A DNA stretch of 64,000 nt, taken from the NCBI RefSeq assembly GCF_041260665.1, contig NZ_JBGCCT010000028.1:1-64000 (forward strand), read 5' to 3'. Below are positions 40,077 through 49,104 of the stretch, piece by piece. The position numbers and the translations under genes are program-made. The notes below the pieces were generated by a model. It was not told the origin of the DNA and made no database searches. It worked only from the letters and a program-made list of their open reading frames with translations. This DNA is from Catenulispora sp. GP43 (lineage in GTDB: Bacteria; Actinomycetota; Actinomycetes; Streptomycetales; Catenulisporaceae). How positions within the stretch are numbered: the first letter of the stretch is position 1; every line of letters starts with the position of its first letter.

Positions 40077-41023
40077 CAGGTGAGCCTCACTCGTGGGTCC
40101 AGGGCGGCGTAGGAGATGTCGGCCACCAGCGACCCGATGACCGTCACCAGCGCCGTCAGCATGGTGGTGCCCAGGACGATCACGAAGTCGTTCTGCAGCG
40201 CGGCGTTGATGGTCAGCACGCCGATGCCCTGGATGTTGAAGATCTGCTCGACCAGCAGCGCACCGCCGACCAGGGTCGGCAGGGACAGGCCGATCAGGGT
40301 CACCATCGGGATCATCGCGTTGCGCAGCACGTGCCCGTAGAGCACGCGGCGCTTGGTCGCGCCCTTGGCGATCGCCGTGCGCACGTAGTCCTGGGTGATC
40401 TCGTCCAGCATCGAGGAGCGCATGTACCGGCTGTATCCGGCCACCCCGCTGACCACCAGCGTGGCCACCGGCAGGATCATCTGCGAGGGCTGGCTGAACG
40501 CGGCGTGGAAGGAGTCGATCTGGGTCGCGATCGGGATCACGTGGAACTGCACCTGGAACAGGTCACGCAGCACGACGCCGAGGAAGAACACCGGCACCGC
40601 GTAGGCGATGAAGGAGAACGTGGTGATGGTGTAGTCACTCGCCGAGTTGCGACGGGTCGCCTGCACCACGCCCAGCGGGACCGAGAGCAGGATGGTGAAG
40701 AACAGCGCCAGGCCGACGATGTAGATCGACTGCCCCAGCGTCTCCTTCAGCAGGTCGTTGACACTCTGGTTCTTCTGGTAGCTGTACCCGAGGTCGAAGT
40801 GGACCACGAGCCGGTCCAGCCAGTTCCAGTACTGCACGACCAACGGCCGGTCCAGGCCCAGCTTGTGGTTCAGCGTGGCCAGGCTCGTCGGGTTGTAGTT
40901 CTTCCCGAGCATCGCCCGCGCCACGCCGTTGGGCATCAGGTGCATCATGCCGAACGTGGCGATCGAGACGATGAACAGCGTGACGATCGACTGGAAGAAG
41001 CGGCGGATCAGGTAAGTGGTCAC
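40076..41023 (-). CDS. Peptide ABC permease, DppB/OppB type, second copy
   Basis: The 315-residue permease starts at GTG 41021-41023 (MTTYLIRRFFQSIVTLF) and carries the coupling segment DYVRTAIAKGATKRRV and the C-terminal AALDPRVRL. Its start codon and the G-rich ribosome site lie inside a perfect 12-bp hairpin (41021-41050), so initiation is probably limited relative to the receptor gene in front. Confidence 0.9.
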   Translation of the reverse strand: MTTYLIRRFFQSIVTLFIVSIATFGMMHLMPNGVARAMLGKNYNPTSLATLNHKLGLDRPLVVQYWNWLDRLVVHFDLGYSYQKNQSVNDLLKETLGQSIYIVGLALFFTILLSVPLGVVQATRRNSASDYTITTFSFIAYAVPVFFLGVVLRDLFQVQFHVIPIATQIDSFHAAFSQPSQMILPVATLVVSGVAGYSRYMRSSMLDEITQDYVRTAIAKGATKRRVLYGHVLRNAMIPMVTLIGLSLPTLVGGALLVEQIFNIQGIGVLTINAALQNDFVIVLGTTMLTALVTVIGSLVADISYAALDPRVRLT

Positions 41024-41050
41024 CGCGACCCCCCGCCGGGGGTCGCGGTG
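41021..41050 (-). promoter_or_regulatory. Intercistronic hairpin covering the permease start
   Basis: CACCGCGACCCC (41021-41032) and GGGGTCGCGGTG (41039-41050) are exact complements with loop CCGCCG. On the mRNA the 3' arm contains the G-rich ribosome site and ends in the GTG start codon. It follows the receptor gene by 16 bases, where such hairpins commonly raise receptor output over permease. Confidence 0.75.
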
Positions 41051-41066
41051 ACGTCAGTGCGCTGTG

Positions 41067-42998
41067 TCACTGGGTGTAGTACCAGAACTCAGGCTCGAAG
41101 CCCTGGAACGCGTCCTGACCGGAGTCGTGGAAGTTCTTCGCCACAGCCCACGGCCAGATGTTGTTGTGCATCCAGATCAGCGGCAGGGAGATGCTCGAGG
41201 CGTAGGCCTCGTAGTCGTACCACGCCTGGGGGTCGCTGCTCTTGATGGTCTTGGCCACCGCGGCGTCGAACTTCGGGTCCGAGAAGGAGAAGATGTTCGA
41301 ACCCGCACCGGTGGTCAGCAGCGAGTCGGTCGTCGGCTGCAGGGAGAACACCCAGCCGCCGTACAGGATCGCGTCCCACTGGCAGCCGGCCGGGGTGCTC
41401 GTCGAGCAGCCGACCAGCTCGCCGCCCAGGGTGTTCTGGGTCTTGGTCACCACGTTGACGGCGATACCGGAGCCGGCGGCCGCCTGCTTGTAGGCCGCGA
41501 GCACGGTGTCCAGGGCCGGGTGGGCCGACGGGTACTCCAGCGTGAACTCGGCCTTGTCGCCGGCGTTGATGCCCGCGCCGCACTGGTTGTCACCGGTACC
41601 GGGGCTCTTGCAGGTCGCCGGGTTGGTCGACAGGTCCCAGCCGTGCGCCTGCATCAGGGACTTGGCCTCGGAGGGGTCGTACTTCGCCGCGGCGGCCTTG
41701 GCGGCCGGGGACAGCGTGTTGCCGTCCGGGTAGCCTGGGACGACGCCGGTCGTCGGGTAGCCCCAGCCGTGGTACGGGCCGTCGATGGCGCCCTGCTGGT
41801 CCATGTCGTCCTGCAGCGCCTTGGTGAAGTAGGCCTGCTTGAACAGGTTCCCGTGGGCCTTGGACCCGAAGTTCACCTGGTAGTAGCCGATCGAGTCGAG
41901 CAGCGCGCCCTTCTCGACGTTGTACCCGGCAGAGGCCAGCGGGTTGCCCGCCTGCAGGTCCTTGCCGTTGTACTGCGGGGTGTCGGCGCTGGGGTAGACG
42001 CCGATCTGCAGCGCGTTCGCGGCGCTGGAGCCGGCCTTCAGGGACGTCCACTCGGCGTCCGGGCTCTGGAAGGCCTCGAAGTCGACCTCGTCCAGGTAGG
42101 GCTTGTGCTCACCGGTGAACTTGGCGTTCGGGACGATGGAGAAGGCGCCGGAGGTGGCGTTGAAGTCCTTCAGGACCCACGGGCCGTCGACGATCTTCCA
42201 CAGCGGGTTGCTGGCGAAGGTCTTGACGTCCTTGCCGGCCGTGTTCAGGTACTTGAAGACCGCGTCGCAGTCGGCCTGCAGCGTCGGGGACGTGAGGGTG
42301 TCCGTCGAGCACTTGCCCTTGGTTCCGTTGCCGTCGGTGACGTCCCAGGCCAGCGGCATCGGCGTGACCGTCTGCAAGGCGTTGCCGACGATGTAGTTCT
42401 GGTTGTACTGCTGGTCGAACGTGATGCTGATGCTCGAGTCCGAGACCGTCGTGGACTTGATGTTGTCCGGGAGGTAGTTCACGCCGGCGGCCTGGTTCGG
42501 CGGGCTGTAGTAGCCCGACTGCTTCTCCTCGGCCTTCAGCATGTTCAGCCAGAACTGGACGTCCTGGCCGGTGACCTTCTCACCGTTGCTCCAGCCCCAC
42601 GTCGACTTCAGCGGGACCGTGACGGTCAGGCCGTCCGCGCTCCAGGTCGGCTTGTCCGCCGGACCCATGTCGTAGTTGACGGCCAGCTTGTCGTTCAGAC
42701 CGACGAAGTACAGCGGGCGGTAGAAGAAGTACTGGAACTGGCCGGCGTTCGAGGTGCTCAGCTGGTCGCTGGTCATGAACGGCCAGATGGCGTCCGGGCT
42801 GGTCCCCGGAGCCCACTCCGCGACGTGCGCGACGCCGCCCTGCTTGGCCGGCGCGCTGGAACTGGTCGCCGTGGTGACCGGGTTCGTCGCGTTGTTGTCG
42901 CCGCTGCTCTTCTTCGAGCTGCCGCAGGCGGCGGCAGTCGCGACGACAGCGAGCACGCCCGCTATCGCCACGATTTTTCGGGTATTTCTGACGGCCAT
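41067..42998 (-). CDS. Peptide ABC transporter substrate-binding lipoprotein, first gene of the second operon
   Basis: The 643-residue receptor starts at ATG 42996-42998 (MAVRNTRKIVAIAGVL) with lipobox ATAAAC (Cys about 22), a Ser/Lys/Asn linker and a family 5 fold. GAAGGGGAGGG precedes the start. It differs from the neighbouring receptor in length and sequence and carries several Cys residues (KGKCS, ADCDAV, NPATCKSP, GCSTS). Being first in its operon fits the usual receptor-high order, in contrast to the first operon. Confidence 0.9.
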   Translation of the reverse strand: MAVRNTRKIVAIAGVLAVVATAAACGSSKKSSGDNNATNPVTTATSSSAPAKQGGVAHVAEWAPGTSPDAIWPFMTSDQLSTSNAGQFQYFFYRPLYFVGLNDKLAVNYDMGPADKPTWSADGLTVTVPLKSTWGWSNGEKVTGQDVQFWLNMLKAEEKQSGYYSPPNQAAGVNYLPDNIKSTTVSDSSISITFDQQYNQNYIVGNALQTVTPMPLAWDVTDGNGTKGKCSTDTLTSPTLQADCDAVFKYLNTAGKDVKTFASNPLWKIVDGPWVLKDFNATSGAFSIVPNAKFTGEHKPYLDEVDFEAFQSPDAEWTSLKAGSSAANALQIGVYPSADTPQYNGKDLQAGNPLASAGYNVEKGALLDSIGYYQVNFGSKAHGNLFKQAYFTKALQDDMDQQGAIDGPYHGWGYPTTGVVPGYPDGNTLSPAAKAAAAKYDPSEAKSLMQAHGWDLSTNPATCKSPGTGDNQCGAGINAGDKAEFTLEYPSAHPALDTVLAAYKQAAAGSGIAVNVVTKTQNTLGGELVGCSTSTPAGCQWDAILYGGWVFSLQPTTDSLLTTGAGSNIFSFSDPKFDAAVAKTIKSSDPQAWYDYEAYASSISLPLIWMHNNIWPWAVAKNFHDSGQDAFQGFEPEFWYYTQ

Positions 42999-43457
42999 GG
43001 AGCCCTCCCCTTCGACGGAGCCGGCTCGGTGTGTGGATCCGGGCCGGTCGCGGTTTGTGAGCGCGCCCGACAGCACGACGAAGACAGGCAGTGGCGCCGA
43101 GGGTGGCTCACGACCACTCCTGCATACAGTGGCCTAACAAGGGGGGAAAAGCGATCACGGATCGGCAACAAAATCGATGTCAAATGACCTACGGACCTGC
43201 TACGGGCGTATGTCCGGGGGAATTAACAAGATCGATACCGATAGCCAAAGGATCTTCGTTTTTCAAGATCCTTTCGGCGTTACCGCAGGTAAACCGGCAC
43301 TGCCGGAGACCCTGTCGATATCCACCTATTACCATCGGGGGAACCGTGCCGTAAAAGTATACGAACCCCCGCATCCTCTCCACCGGGGCCCGGCAAGGGT
43401 CCGGCAAGGGATGAGGGGGTTCGAGGGAGGGGATGTCCCGAGGCGGGACACTTGTCC
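42999..43457. promoter_or_regulatory. AT-richer regulatory region between hemB and the second peptide operon
   Basis: This 459-bp gap has no convincing gene. Its middle (about 43135-43370) is much less GC-rich than its surroundings. It holds the perfect AT-rich dyad at 43247-43274 and, near hemB, the hairpins at 43434-43458. The promoter of the leftward receptor gene must lie here. Confidence 0.6.
43247..43274. promoter_or_regulatory. AT-rich 10-bp inverted repeat, operator candidate
   Basis: AAAGGATCTT (43247-43256) and AAGATCCTTT (43265-43274) are exact inverted arms with an 8-base spacer containing TTTTT. It lies 249 bp upstream of the receptor start and 184 bp past hemB. Lack of a T tract after the stem favours a protein-binding site over a terminator. 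Confidence 0.5.
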
Positions 43458-43458
43458 C
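43434..43458 (-). terminator. Two overlapping hairpins at the hemB stop
   Basis: TGTCCCG/CGGGACA (43434-43440 and 43444-43450) and GGGACA/TGTCCC (43445-43450 and 43453-43458) share the same central arm, so only one can form at a time. They lie at the hemB stop codon. Confidence 0.45.
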
Positions 43459-44429
43459 TAAAGCATCCGCGAGGCCTCCACGGCCCAGTAGGTGAGGACC
43501 GACGTGGCCCCGGCCCGGCGCACGGAGGTCAGCATCTCCATGATGGTCCGCTCCCGGTCCAGCCAGCCGTTGGCGGCCGCGGCCTCGACCATCGAGTACT
43601 CGCCGGACACCTGGTAGGCGACCACCGGCACCTCGGACATGTCCGCCACCTGACGCACGATGTCCAGATAGGACATAGCGGGCTTGACCATGACCATGTC
43701 CGCGCCTTCCTCGATATCGAGGCGGACTTCGCGAAGGGATTCGCGGGCATTGGCCGGATCCTGCTGATAAGAACGCCGGTCACCCTGCAGGCTGGACTCC
43801 ACGGCATCGCGGAACGGACCGAAGAAGGCACTGGCGTATTTCGCGGAATAGGCGAGGATGCCGGTGTCCTGCAAGCCCGCTTCGTCCAATGCGCGCCGGA
43901 TATAGGCGACCTGTCCGTCCATCATCCCGCTCGGGCCGACCATATGTGCGCCGGCCTCTGCCTGCCGGACACCCATTTCCGCATAGCGTTCCAGGGTCGC
44001 GTCGTTGTCGACCGTGCCGTCTTCCCGGATCACTCCGCAATGTCCGTGATCGGTGAATTCATCCAGACACAGGTCCGACATGATCACGGTACGGTCCCCG
44101 ACCTCGTCGCGGACCTCCGCGATGGCGCGCTGCAGGATCCCGTCCGGGTCGGTGCCGGCCGTGCCGTGCGCGTCCTTCTCCGCCGGGACGGCGAAGAGCA
44201 TGACGCCGCCGATCCCCTCCGCGGCCGCCTCGGCCGCGGCCTTCCGCACCGACGCCAGGGTGTGCTGCAGGACGCCGGGCATCGACGCGATCGGCGTCGG
44301 CTCGCTCACCGTCTCCTTGACGAACAGCGGGAGGATGAAGTCGGCGGGATGCAGCCGGGTCTCGGCGGCGAGGCGGCGCATGGCCGCGGTGGTACGCAGG
44401 CGACGGGGGCGGTCCAGCGGGAAGCTCAT
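43458..44429 (-). CDS. hemB: Delta-aminolaevulinic acid dehydratase (porphobilinogen synthase)
   Basis: HemB condenses two aminolaevulinate molecules to porphobilinogen. The 323-residue length is normal. The active-site lysines are seen in [15 protein letters not shown] and [12 protein letters not shown], and the metal-region segment [15 protein letters not shown] has the Asp/Cys pattern of the family. The start is ATG 44427-44429 ([12 protein letters not shown]). TACCCT ends seven bases before it and there is no ribosome site, which fits leaderless initiation. It lies beside hemACD but is a separate transcript. Confidence 0.95.
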   Translation of the reverse strand: MSFPLDRPRRLRTTAAMRRLAAETRLHPADFILPLFVKETVSEPTPIASMPGVLQHTLASVRKAAAEAAAEGIGGVMLFAVPAEKDAHGTAGTDPDGILQRAIAEVRDEVGDRTVIMSDLCLDEFTDHGHCGVIREDGTVDNDATLERYAEMGVRQAEAGAHMVGPSGMMDGQVAYIRRALDEAGLQDTGILAYSAKYASAFFGPFRDAVESSLQGDRRSYQQDPANARESLREVRLDIEEGADMVMVKPAMSYLDIVRQVADMSEVPVVAYQVSGEYSMVEAAAANGWLDRERTIMEMLTSVRRAGATSVLTYWAVEASRML

Positions 44430-44474
44430 ACATTTGAGGGTACTCGCGGTTTTTCGGCCACGAGGCACGACTGC

Positions 44475-44504
44475 GTGCTCTGTGCGGAATCAGACACAGA
44501 GCAC
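44475..44504 (-). terminator. Perfect 10-bp hairpin between DUF5709 gene and hemB
   Basis: GTGCTCTGTG (44475-44484) and CACAGAGCAC (44495-44504) are exact complements with a 10-base loop. It lies 30 bases past the DUF5709 stop and upstream of the hemB promoter, so it is likely the end of the upstream transcript. Confidence 0.6.
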
Positions 44505-44534
44505 CCGGGATATCAAAAGAGCGCGGCGGCCGAC

Positions 44535-44993
44535 TCAGTCGACGGCGTCGTCGTACTCCTCGTCCAGTTCCTCGTCGTCGACGATGTGCATGGCCGCCTC
44601 CTCCGCGGAGGCCGCGCCGCCGTCGATGCCGACGTCCTGCGCCGACAGATCGGCGTTGCCGCCGGAGTGCGACCCCTCGTCCGGCGCCATCAGCCGGCCC
44701 GAGCGCCGGCCGCCGACCTGGTCGCCCATCAGCTCGCCGTCGCCGCCGGCGTAGTCGCCGAGGCCGTCCCAGTCCTCCGGCAGGTCCGCGACGTCCGGCA
44801 GCTCCTCGGCCAGACGCTCGTCCATGGTCTCCGGATCGCGCAGCGCCATCGGCCGCTCCGGCGGCGAGTAGCCGGTGTCCAGCTCGTCCGGACCCGAGAT
44901 CAACGTGTCGGAGCCGTCCAGCTGCTCCAGCGGGTCCTGGGCGTCCGGATCCGGCTGCGGCAGGTAGACGTCGTCCGCGAAGCCACTGCTCAT
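44535..44993 (-). CDS. DUF5709-family acidic protein
   Basis: The 152-residue protein is strongly acidic. It has the DUF5709 pattern: LISGPDELDTGYSPPERP, an ETMDERLAEELPD segment and DVGIDGGAASAEEAAMHI near the C terminus. The family is actinobacterial and uncharacterised. No membrane helix or catalytic motif is visible. The start is ATG 44991-44993 with AGG upstream. Confidence 0.85.
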   Translation of the reverse strand: MSSGFADDVYLPQPDPDAQDPLEQLDGSDTLISGPDELDTGYSPPERPMALRDPETMDERLAEELPDVADLPEDWDGLGDYAGGDGELMGDQVGGRRSGRLMAPDEGSHSGGNADLSAQDVGIDGGAASAEEAAMHIVDDEELDEEYDDAVD

Positions 44994-45047
44994 GCGACTA
45001 CCTGACCACTTCCGCCCCACGGGCGCAACTCATTGCCGCGAGGCTTC

Positions 45048-46835
45048 TCAGCGCGCGGAGCGCCGCCGTCCCCCGGGCCTGCGCTCGGAGGGCCGGTAGA
45101 GCGGTTCGCCCGCGCTCAGCGCGGAGACCCGGCGGGACTCGCCGAAGGCGGCCAGCGCGTCGGCCAGCGCGGTCACCGACGCCGAGGGCGCCATGACGTC
45201 CACGCGCAGTCCGTGTTCCTCCGCGGTCTTCGCGGTCTGCGGGCCGATGCACGCGATCACCGTCGCGGCGTGCGGCTTGCCGGCGATCCCGACCAGGTTG
45301 CGGACCGTGGAGGAGGAGGTGAACAGGACCGCGTCGAAGCCGCCGCCCTTGATCGCCTCGCGGACCTCGGCCGGCGGCGGCGCGGCGCGCACCGTCCGGT
45401 AGGCGGTCACGTCGTCCACCTCCCAGCCCAGCTCGATCAGGCCGGCGATCAGGGTGTCGGTCGCGATGTCCGCGCGCGGCAGGAAGACCCGCTCGATCGG
45501 GTCGAAGACCGGGTCGTAGGCCGGGAAGTCCTCCAGGAGCCCGGCCGCCGACTGCTCGCCGGAGGGCACCAGGTCCGGCTGCACGCCGAAGGCGACCAGC
45601 GCCTGCGCCGTGGCCTCGCCGACCGCCGCGACCTTTATCCCGGCGAACGCGCGGGCGTCCAGGCCGTACTCCTCGAACTTCTCGCGGATCGCCTTCACAG
45701 CGTTCTGCGACGTGAACGCGACCCACTCGTAGCGGCCGGTCACCAGGCCCTTGACCGCGCGCTCCATCTGCTGCGGGGTGCGCGGCGGCTCCACGGCGAT
45801 GGTCGGCACCTCGTGCGACACCGCGCCGTAGGTGCGCAGCCGGTGGGACAGCCCCTCGGCCTGCTCCTTGGTGCGCGGCACCAGGACCTTCCAGCCGAAC
45901 AGCGGCTTGGTCTCGTACCAGGACAGCGCGGCCCGGTCGGCGACGGCGGCGCCGACCACCACGACCACCTCGCCGCCGGCCGCGATCAGCGCGGAGGCCT
46001 CGATCGCGACCCGGGCCAGGGTGGAGACCACGGTGCGCTGGGTGGTCATCGAGCCGTCGGCGGTCACCGCGACCGGGGTGGTCGCCTTGGCCAGACCGGT
46101 GGCCTGCAGGGCAGCCGCGGCCGCCTCCAGCAGGTGCGCCGGGCCCACCATCACCAGGGTCTCGTGCGCGCCGAGCGGTCCGGCACCGGGCTTGCCCGCG
46201 GAGTCCGCGACGTCGGCCAGCGAACGGATCCGAACGCCGCCCTGGCCCGAGGAACGGCCCAGCGGGATGCCGGCGTACAGCGGGACCGCGGTGGAGACCG
46301 CGACGCCCGGGACTATCTCGTAGACCACGCCGGCCTTGGCGCACAGCGCGGCCTCGGCCGCGACCACGCCCGACAGGCCCGGGTCCCCGGAGGTCAGCCG
46401 GACCACGCGGCGGCCGGCGGCGACCTCGGCGAGCAGGTTCTTCATCCGCGAGGCCGGGGTCAGCGAGACCGTCGCGTCCCCGAGCTCGCCCAGCTCGCCC
46501 CGCTCGTTCTCGGCCACCGGCACCAAGGTGGCGTCCGGGTTCAGGTGTGGCGCCAGCCGCTCCAGCAGCACGGCCTCGGCGGCGATCACGTCAGCGCCCC
46601 GCAGCAGCGCCACGGCGCGCAGGGTCAGCAGCTCCGGGTCACCCGGGCCGGCACCGACGAAGGCCAGCAGCGCCGTCGTCGCACAGGAATCGAGCGCAGA
46701 GGCCGAACCTCGCTGTGTAGTCGTCACCATGCCTGCCTCACCCCCACCGTCCGTCTTGTCATTTTGCGCGGAAACCCCCGGCGCGCCGCCTACAGCGCCC
46801 TCCAGGACTTCGAGCACCTTCACCATCTCCGTCAC
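45048..46835 (-). CDS. hemD: Uroporphyrinogen-III methyltransferase / synthase fusion
   Basis: The 595-residue protein joins a CobA/SumT-type methyltransferase (about 50-290; VGAGPGDPELLTLRAV and LTSGDPGLSG are the SAM-pocket motifs) with a HemD synthase (about 315-570). It makes uroporphyrinogen III and, with the first domain, diverts part of it to precorrin-2 for sirohaem and cobalamin. The GTG start overlaps the hemC stop (GTGA). The first 35 residues are not conserved; an in-frame ATG at 46730 is another possible start. Confidence 0.93.
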   Translation of the reverse strand: MTEMVKVLEVLEGAVGGAPGVSAQNDKTDGGGEAGMVTTTQRGSASALDSCATTALLAFVGAGPGDPELLTLRAVALLRGADVIAAEAVLLERLAPHLNPDATLVPVAENERGELGELGDATVSLTPASRMKNLLAEVAAGRRVVRLTSGDPGLSGVVAAEAALCAKAGVVYEIVPGVAVSTAVPLYAGIPLGRSSGQGGVRIRSLADVADSAGKPGAGPLGAHETLVMVGPAHLLEAAAAALQATGLAKATTPVAVTADGSMTTQRTVVSTLARVAIEASALIAAGGEVVVVVGAAVADRAALSWYETKPLFGWKVLVPRTKEQAEGLSHRLRTYGAVSHEVPTIAVEPPRTPQQMERAVKGLVTGRYEWVAFTSQNAVKAIREKFEEYGLDARAFAGIKVAAVGEATAQALVAFGVQPDLVPSGEQSAAGLLEDFPAYDPVFDPIERVFLPRADIATDTLIAGLIELGWEVDDVTAYRTVRAAPPPAEVREAIKGGGFDAVLFTSSSTVRNLVGIAGKPHAATVIACIGPQTAKTAEEHGLRVDVMAPSASVTALADALAAFGESRRVSALSAGEPLYRPSERRPGGRRRSAR

Positions 46836-47785
46836 GCGCCGGCCTCCATGAGCTCGGCCGCGCCCTCGGCGAGCAGTGCCTCGGCGACCCGGCGTCCCAG
46901 TGCTTCGGGCTCATCGACTTCACCGGTCCGGGAAAGCCGCAGGCCGCGGGACCCGCTGACGGTAGCAACCACTCCGGTCAACGACAAAACGTTGTCATCC
47001 AAGGCGATCGCGTGGCCACCCACCGGAGCCGAGCAGCCGGCCTCCAGCACCGCCAGCATCGTGCGCTCGGCGACCACCGCGGCGCGGGTGGCCGGATCGT
47101 CCAGGACCGCCAGCACGCCGGCCAGGTCCGGGTCCGCGCACTCCACGGCCAGCGCGCCCTGCCCCGGCGAGGGCAGCATCACGTCCGGTCCGAGGACCTC
47201 GGTCGCCTCCTCGGCGCGGCCCAGCCGCTGCAGGCCGGCCAGCGCCACCACGACCGCGTCCAGGTTGCCGGTGCGCACGTGGTTCACGCGTGTGTCGACG
47301 TTGCCGCGGATCGGCACGACCTCCAGGTCCGGCCGGATCATCTTCAGCAGCGCCATCCGCCGCGCCGCGCCGGTCCCGACCTTCGCGCCGGCCGGCAGGT
47401 CGGCCAGTTTCAGGCCGTCCCGCGCCACCAGCGCGTCGTTCACCGCCGCGCGCTCGGTCACCGCCGCCAGGTGCAGCCCGACAGGTGCCGCGGTCGGCAG
47501 GTCCTTCAGCGAGTGCACCGCGAAGTCGACGGTGCCGGCGTACAGCGCGTCCCGCAGAGCGTTGACGAACACGCCGGTACCGCCGATGACGGACAGCGCC
47601 TCGCGCGAGGTGTCTCCGTACGTGGTCACGTGGACGAGCTCCACGGGGCGCCCGGTGGCCGCGGTCAACGCCTCGGCGACCATCCCGGACTGGGCCAGGG
47701 CCAGGGCGCTGGCCCGGGTACCCAGCCGCAACGCCCGATCAGGACCGGGGGAAGGCGACCCTTGGTCGCCCGGACTCCCGCTCAT
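46832..47785 (-). CDS. hemC: Hydroxymethylbilane synthase
   Basis: The 317-residue enzyme polymerises four porphobilinogens into hydroxymethylbilane. The N-terminal LRLGTRASALALAQSGMV and the cofactor Cys in VLEAGCSAPVGGHA (the dipyrromethane attachment site) are present. The start overlaps the hemA stop as ATGA, and its own stop overlaps hemD. Confidence 0.96.
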   Translation of the reverse strand: MSGSPGDQGSPSPGPDRALRLGTRASALALAQSGMVAEALTAATGRPVELVHVTTYGDTSREALSVIGGTGVFVNALRDALYAGTVDFAVHSLKDLPTAAPVGLHLAAVTERAAVNDALVARDGLKLADLPAGAKVGTGAARRMALLKMIRPDLEVVPIRGNVDTRVNHVRTGNLDAVVVALAGLQRLGRAEEATEVLGPDVMLPSPGQGALAVECADPDLAGVLAVLDDPATRAAVVAERTMLAVLEAGCSAPVGGHAIALDDNVLSLTGVVATVSGSRGLRLSRTGEVDEPEALGRRVAEALLAEGAAELMEAGA

Positions 47786-49104
47786 GCTGACACCTCATTC
47801 GTCGTGCCCGCGGCGTTCGCCGCGCTGACGGCCTCCACCGAGGCCGGATCGAGGCCGAAGAGCTCACGCAGCGCCTCGGCGTAGGAGGACCCGCCGGGAG
47901 CGCCGGCGAGTTGTTTCACGCGCACCGTCGGCACGTGAAGAAGCTTGTCGACCACCCGCCGCACGGTCTGCTCGACCTCGGCGCGGTCCTTGTCGCTCAG
48001 GCCCGGGGTCTTGCCCCGCAGCCGGTCCAGCTCGGCCCGGACCACATCGGCGGCCATCACCCGCAGCGCCGCGACGGTGGGCGCGACGGCCTCCGCCCGC
48101 TGCGCGGCAGCGTATGCCTCGACCTCGCCGAGCACCAGGTCGCGGACCGCGCCTATCTCCTGGGCGGCGCCGGCGGCCTGCGCGCTGCCGTCCTCGGCGA
48201 CCCGCTCCAGGTCCACGACGTGCACGCCGGCCAGGTCCCGGACCGCCGGATCGACGTCGCGCGGCAGCGCCAGGTCGACCAGCGCCACCGGGTGGCTGTG
48301 CGCGGCGCGGTTCAGCATCTCGCCGCTGATCACGTAGCCCGGCGCGCCGGTGCAGGCGACCACCAGGTCGGCCTCCCCCAGCGTCGGCACGATCTCCGCC
48401 AACGGCACCGCGACGCCGCCGTACTGCGCCGCCAGATGATCGGCGCGCTCCTGAGTCCGATTCGCCACGACCATATGACGAACCCCGGCCCGATTCAGTG
48501 ACGCGGCCGCCAGCGCGGCCATCGAACCGGCGCCGATGATCAGCACCCGCAGATCGTCGGGGCCCTGGACCCCGAGCGCCTGGTAGGCGGCGTCCAGCGC
48601 GACCGAGACCACCGACTGCCCGGCCCGGTCCAGGCCGGTCTCGCTGTGCGCGCGCTTGCCGACGCGCAGCGCCTGCTGCATCGCGTCGTTCAGCGCGCGC
48701 CCGGCGGTGCCGTGCTCCTGGGCGGTGGCCAGGGCGGTGCGGATCTGGCCGAGGATCTGCGGCTCGCCGACCACCATCGAGTCCAGGCCGCAGGCCACGG
48801 TGAACAGGTGCTGCACCGCGCGGCCGTCGTAGTGCACGTACAGGTGCTGCGTCAGCTCGGCCGGCTCCACGCCGGTGTGCAGCGACAGCAGTTCGGTGAT
48901 CTCGGTCACCGCGGCGTGGAACTTGTCGACGCCGGCGTAGACCTCGATGCGGTTGCAGGTGGCCAGGGCCGCGGCCTCGTGCACGTTCGGGGACGCGGCG
49001 AGGTCGGCCAGGAGTTTGCCGGTGCGCTCGGTGCTCAGGGCCGCGCGCTCCAGAAGCGCGTGCGGTGCGGACCGGTGGGACAGTCCTACGGCTAGAAGGC
49101 TCAC
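47782..49104 (-). CDS. hemA: Glutamyl-tRNA reductase
   Basis: The 440-residue enzyme makes glutamate-1-semialdehyde from glutamyl-tRNA, the committed step of C5-pathway haem synthesis. The catalytic Cys lies in LATCNRIEVYA (about residue 50) and the NADPH motif is IIGAGSMAALAAA. The GTG start overlaps the rex stop by four bases, so rex and hemA are translated together as in the rex-hemACD operon of Streptomyces coelicolor. Confidence 0.96.
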   Translation of the reverse strand: MSLLAVGLSHRSAPHALLERAALSTERTGKLLADLAASPNVHEAAALATCNRIEVYAGVDKFHAAVTEITELLSLHTGVEPAELTQHLYVHYDGRAVQHLFTVACGLDSMVVGEPQILGQIRTALATAQEHGTAGRALNDAMQQALRVGKRAHSETGLDRAGQSVVSVALDAAYQALGVQGPDDLRVLIIGAGSMAALAAASLNRAGVRHMVVANRTQERADHLAAQYGGVAVPLAEIVPTLGEADLVVACTGAPGYVISGEMLNRAAHSHPVALVDLALPRDVDPAVRDLAGVHVVDLERVAEDGSAQAAGAAQEIGAVRDLVLGEVEAYAAAQRAEAVAPTVAALRVMAADVVRAELDRLRGKTPGLSDKDRAEVEQTVRRVVDKLLHVPTVRVKQLAGAPGGSSYAEALRELFGLDPASVEAVSAANAAGTTNEVSA

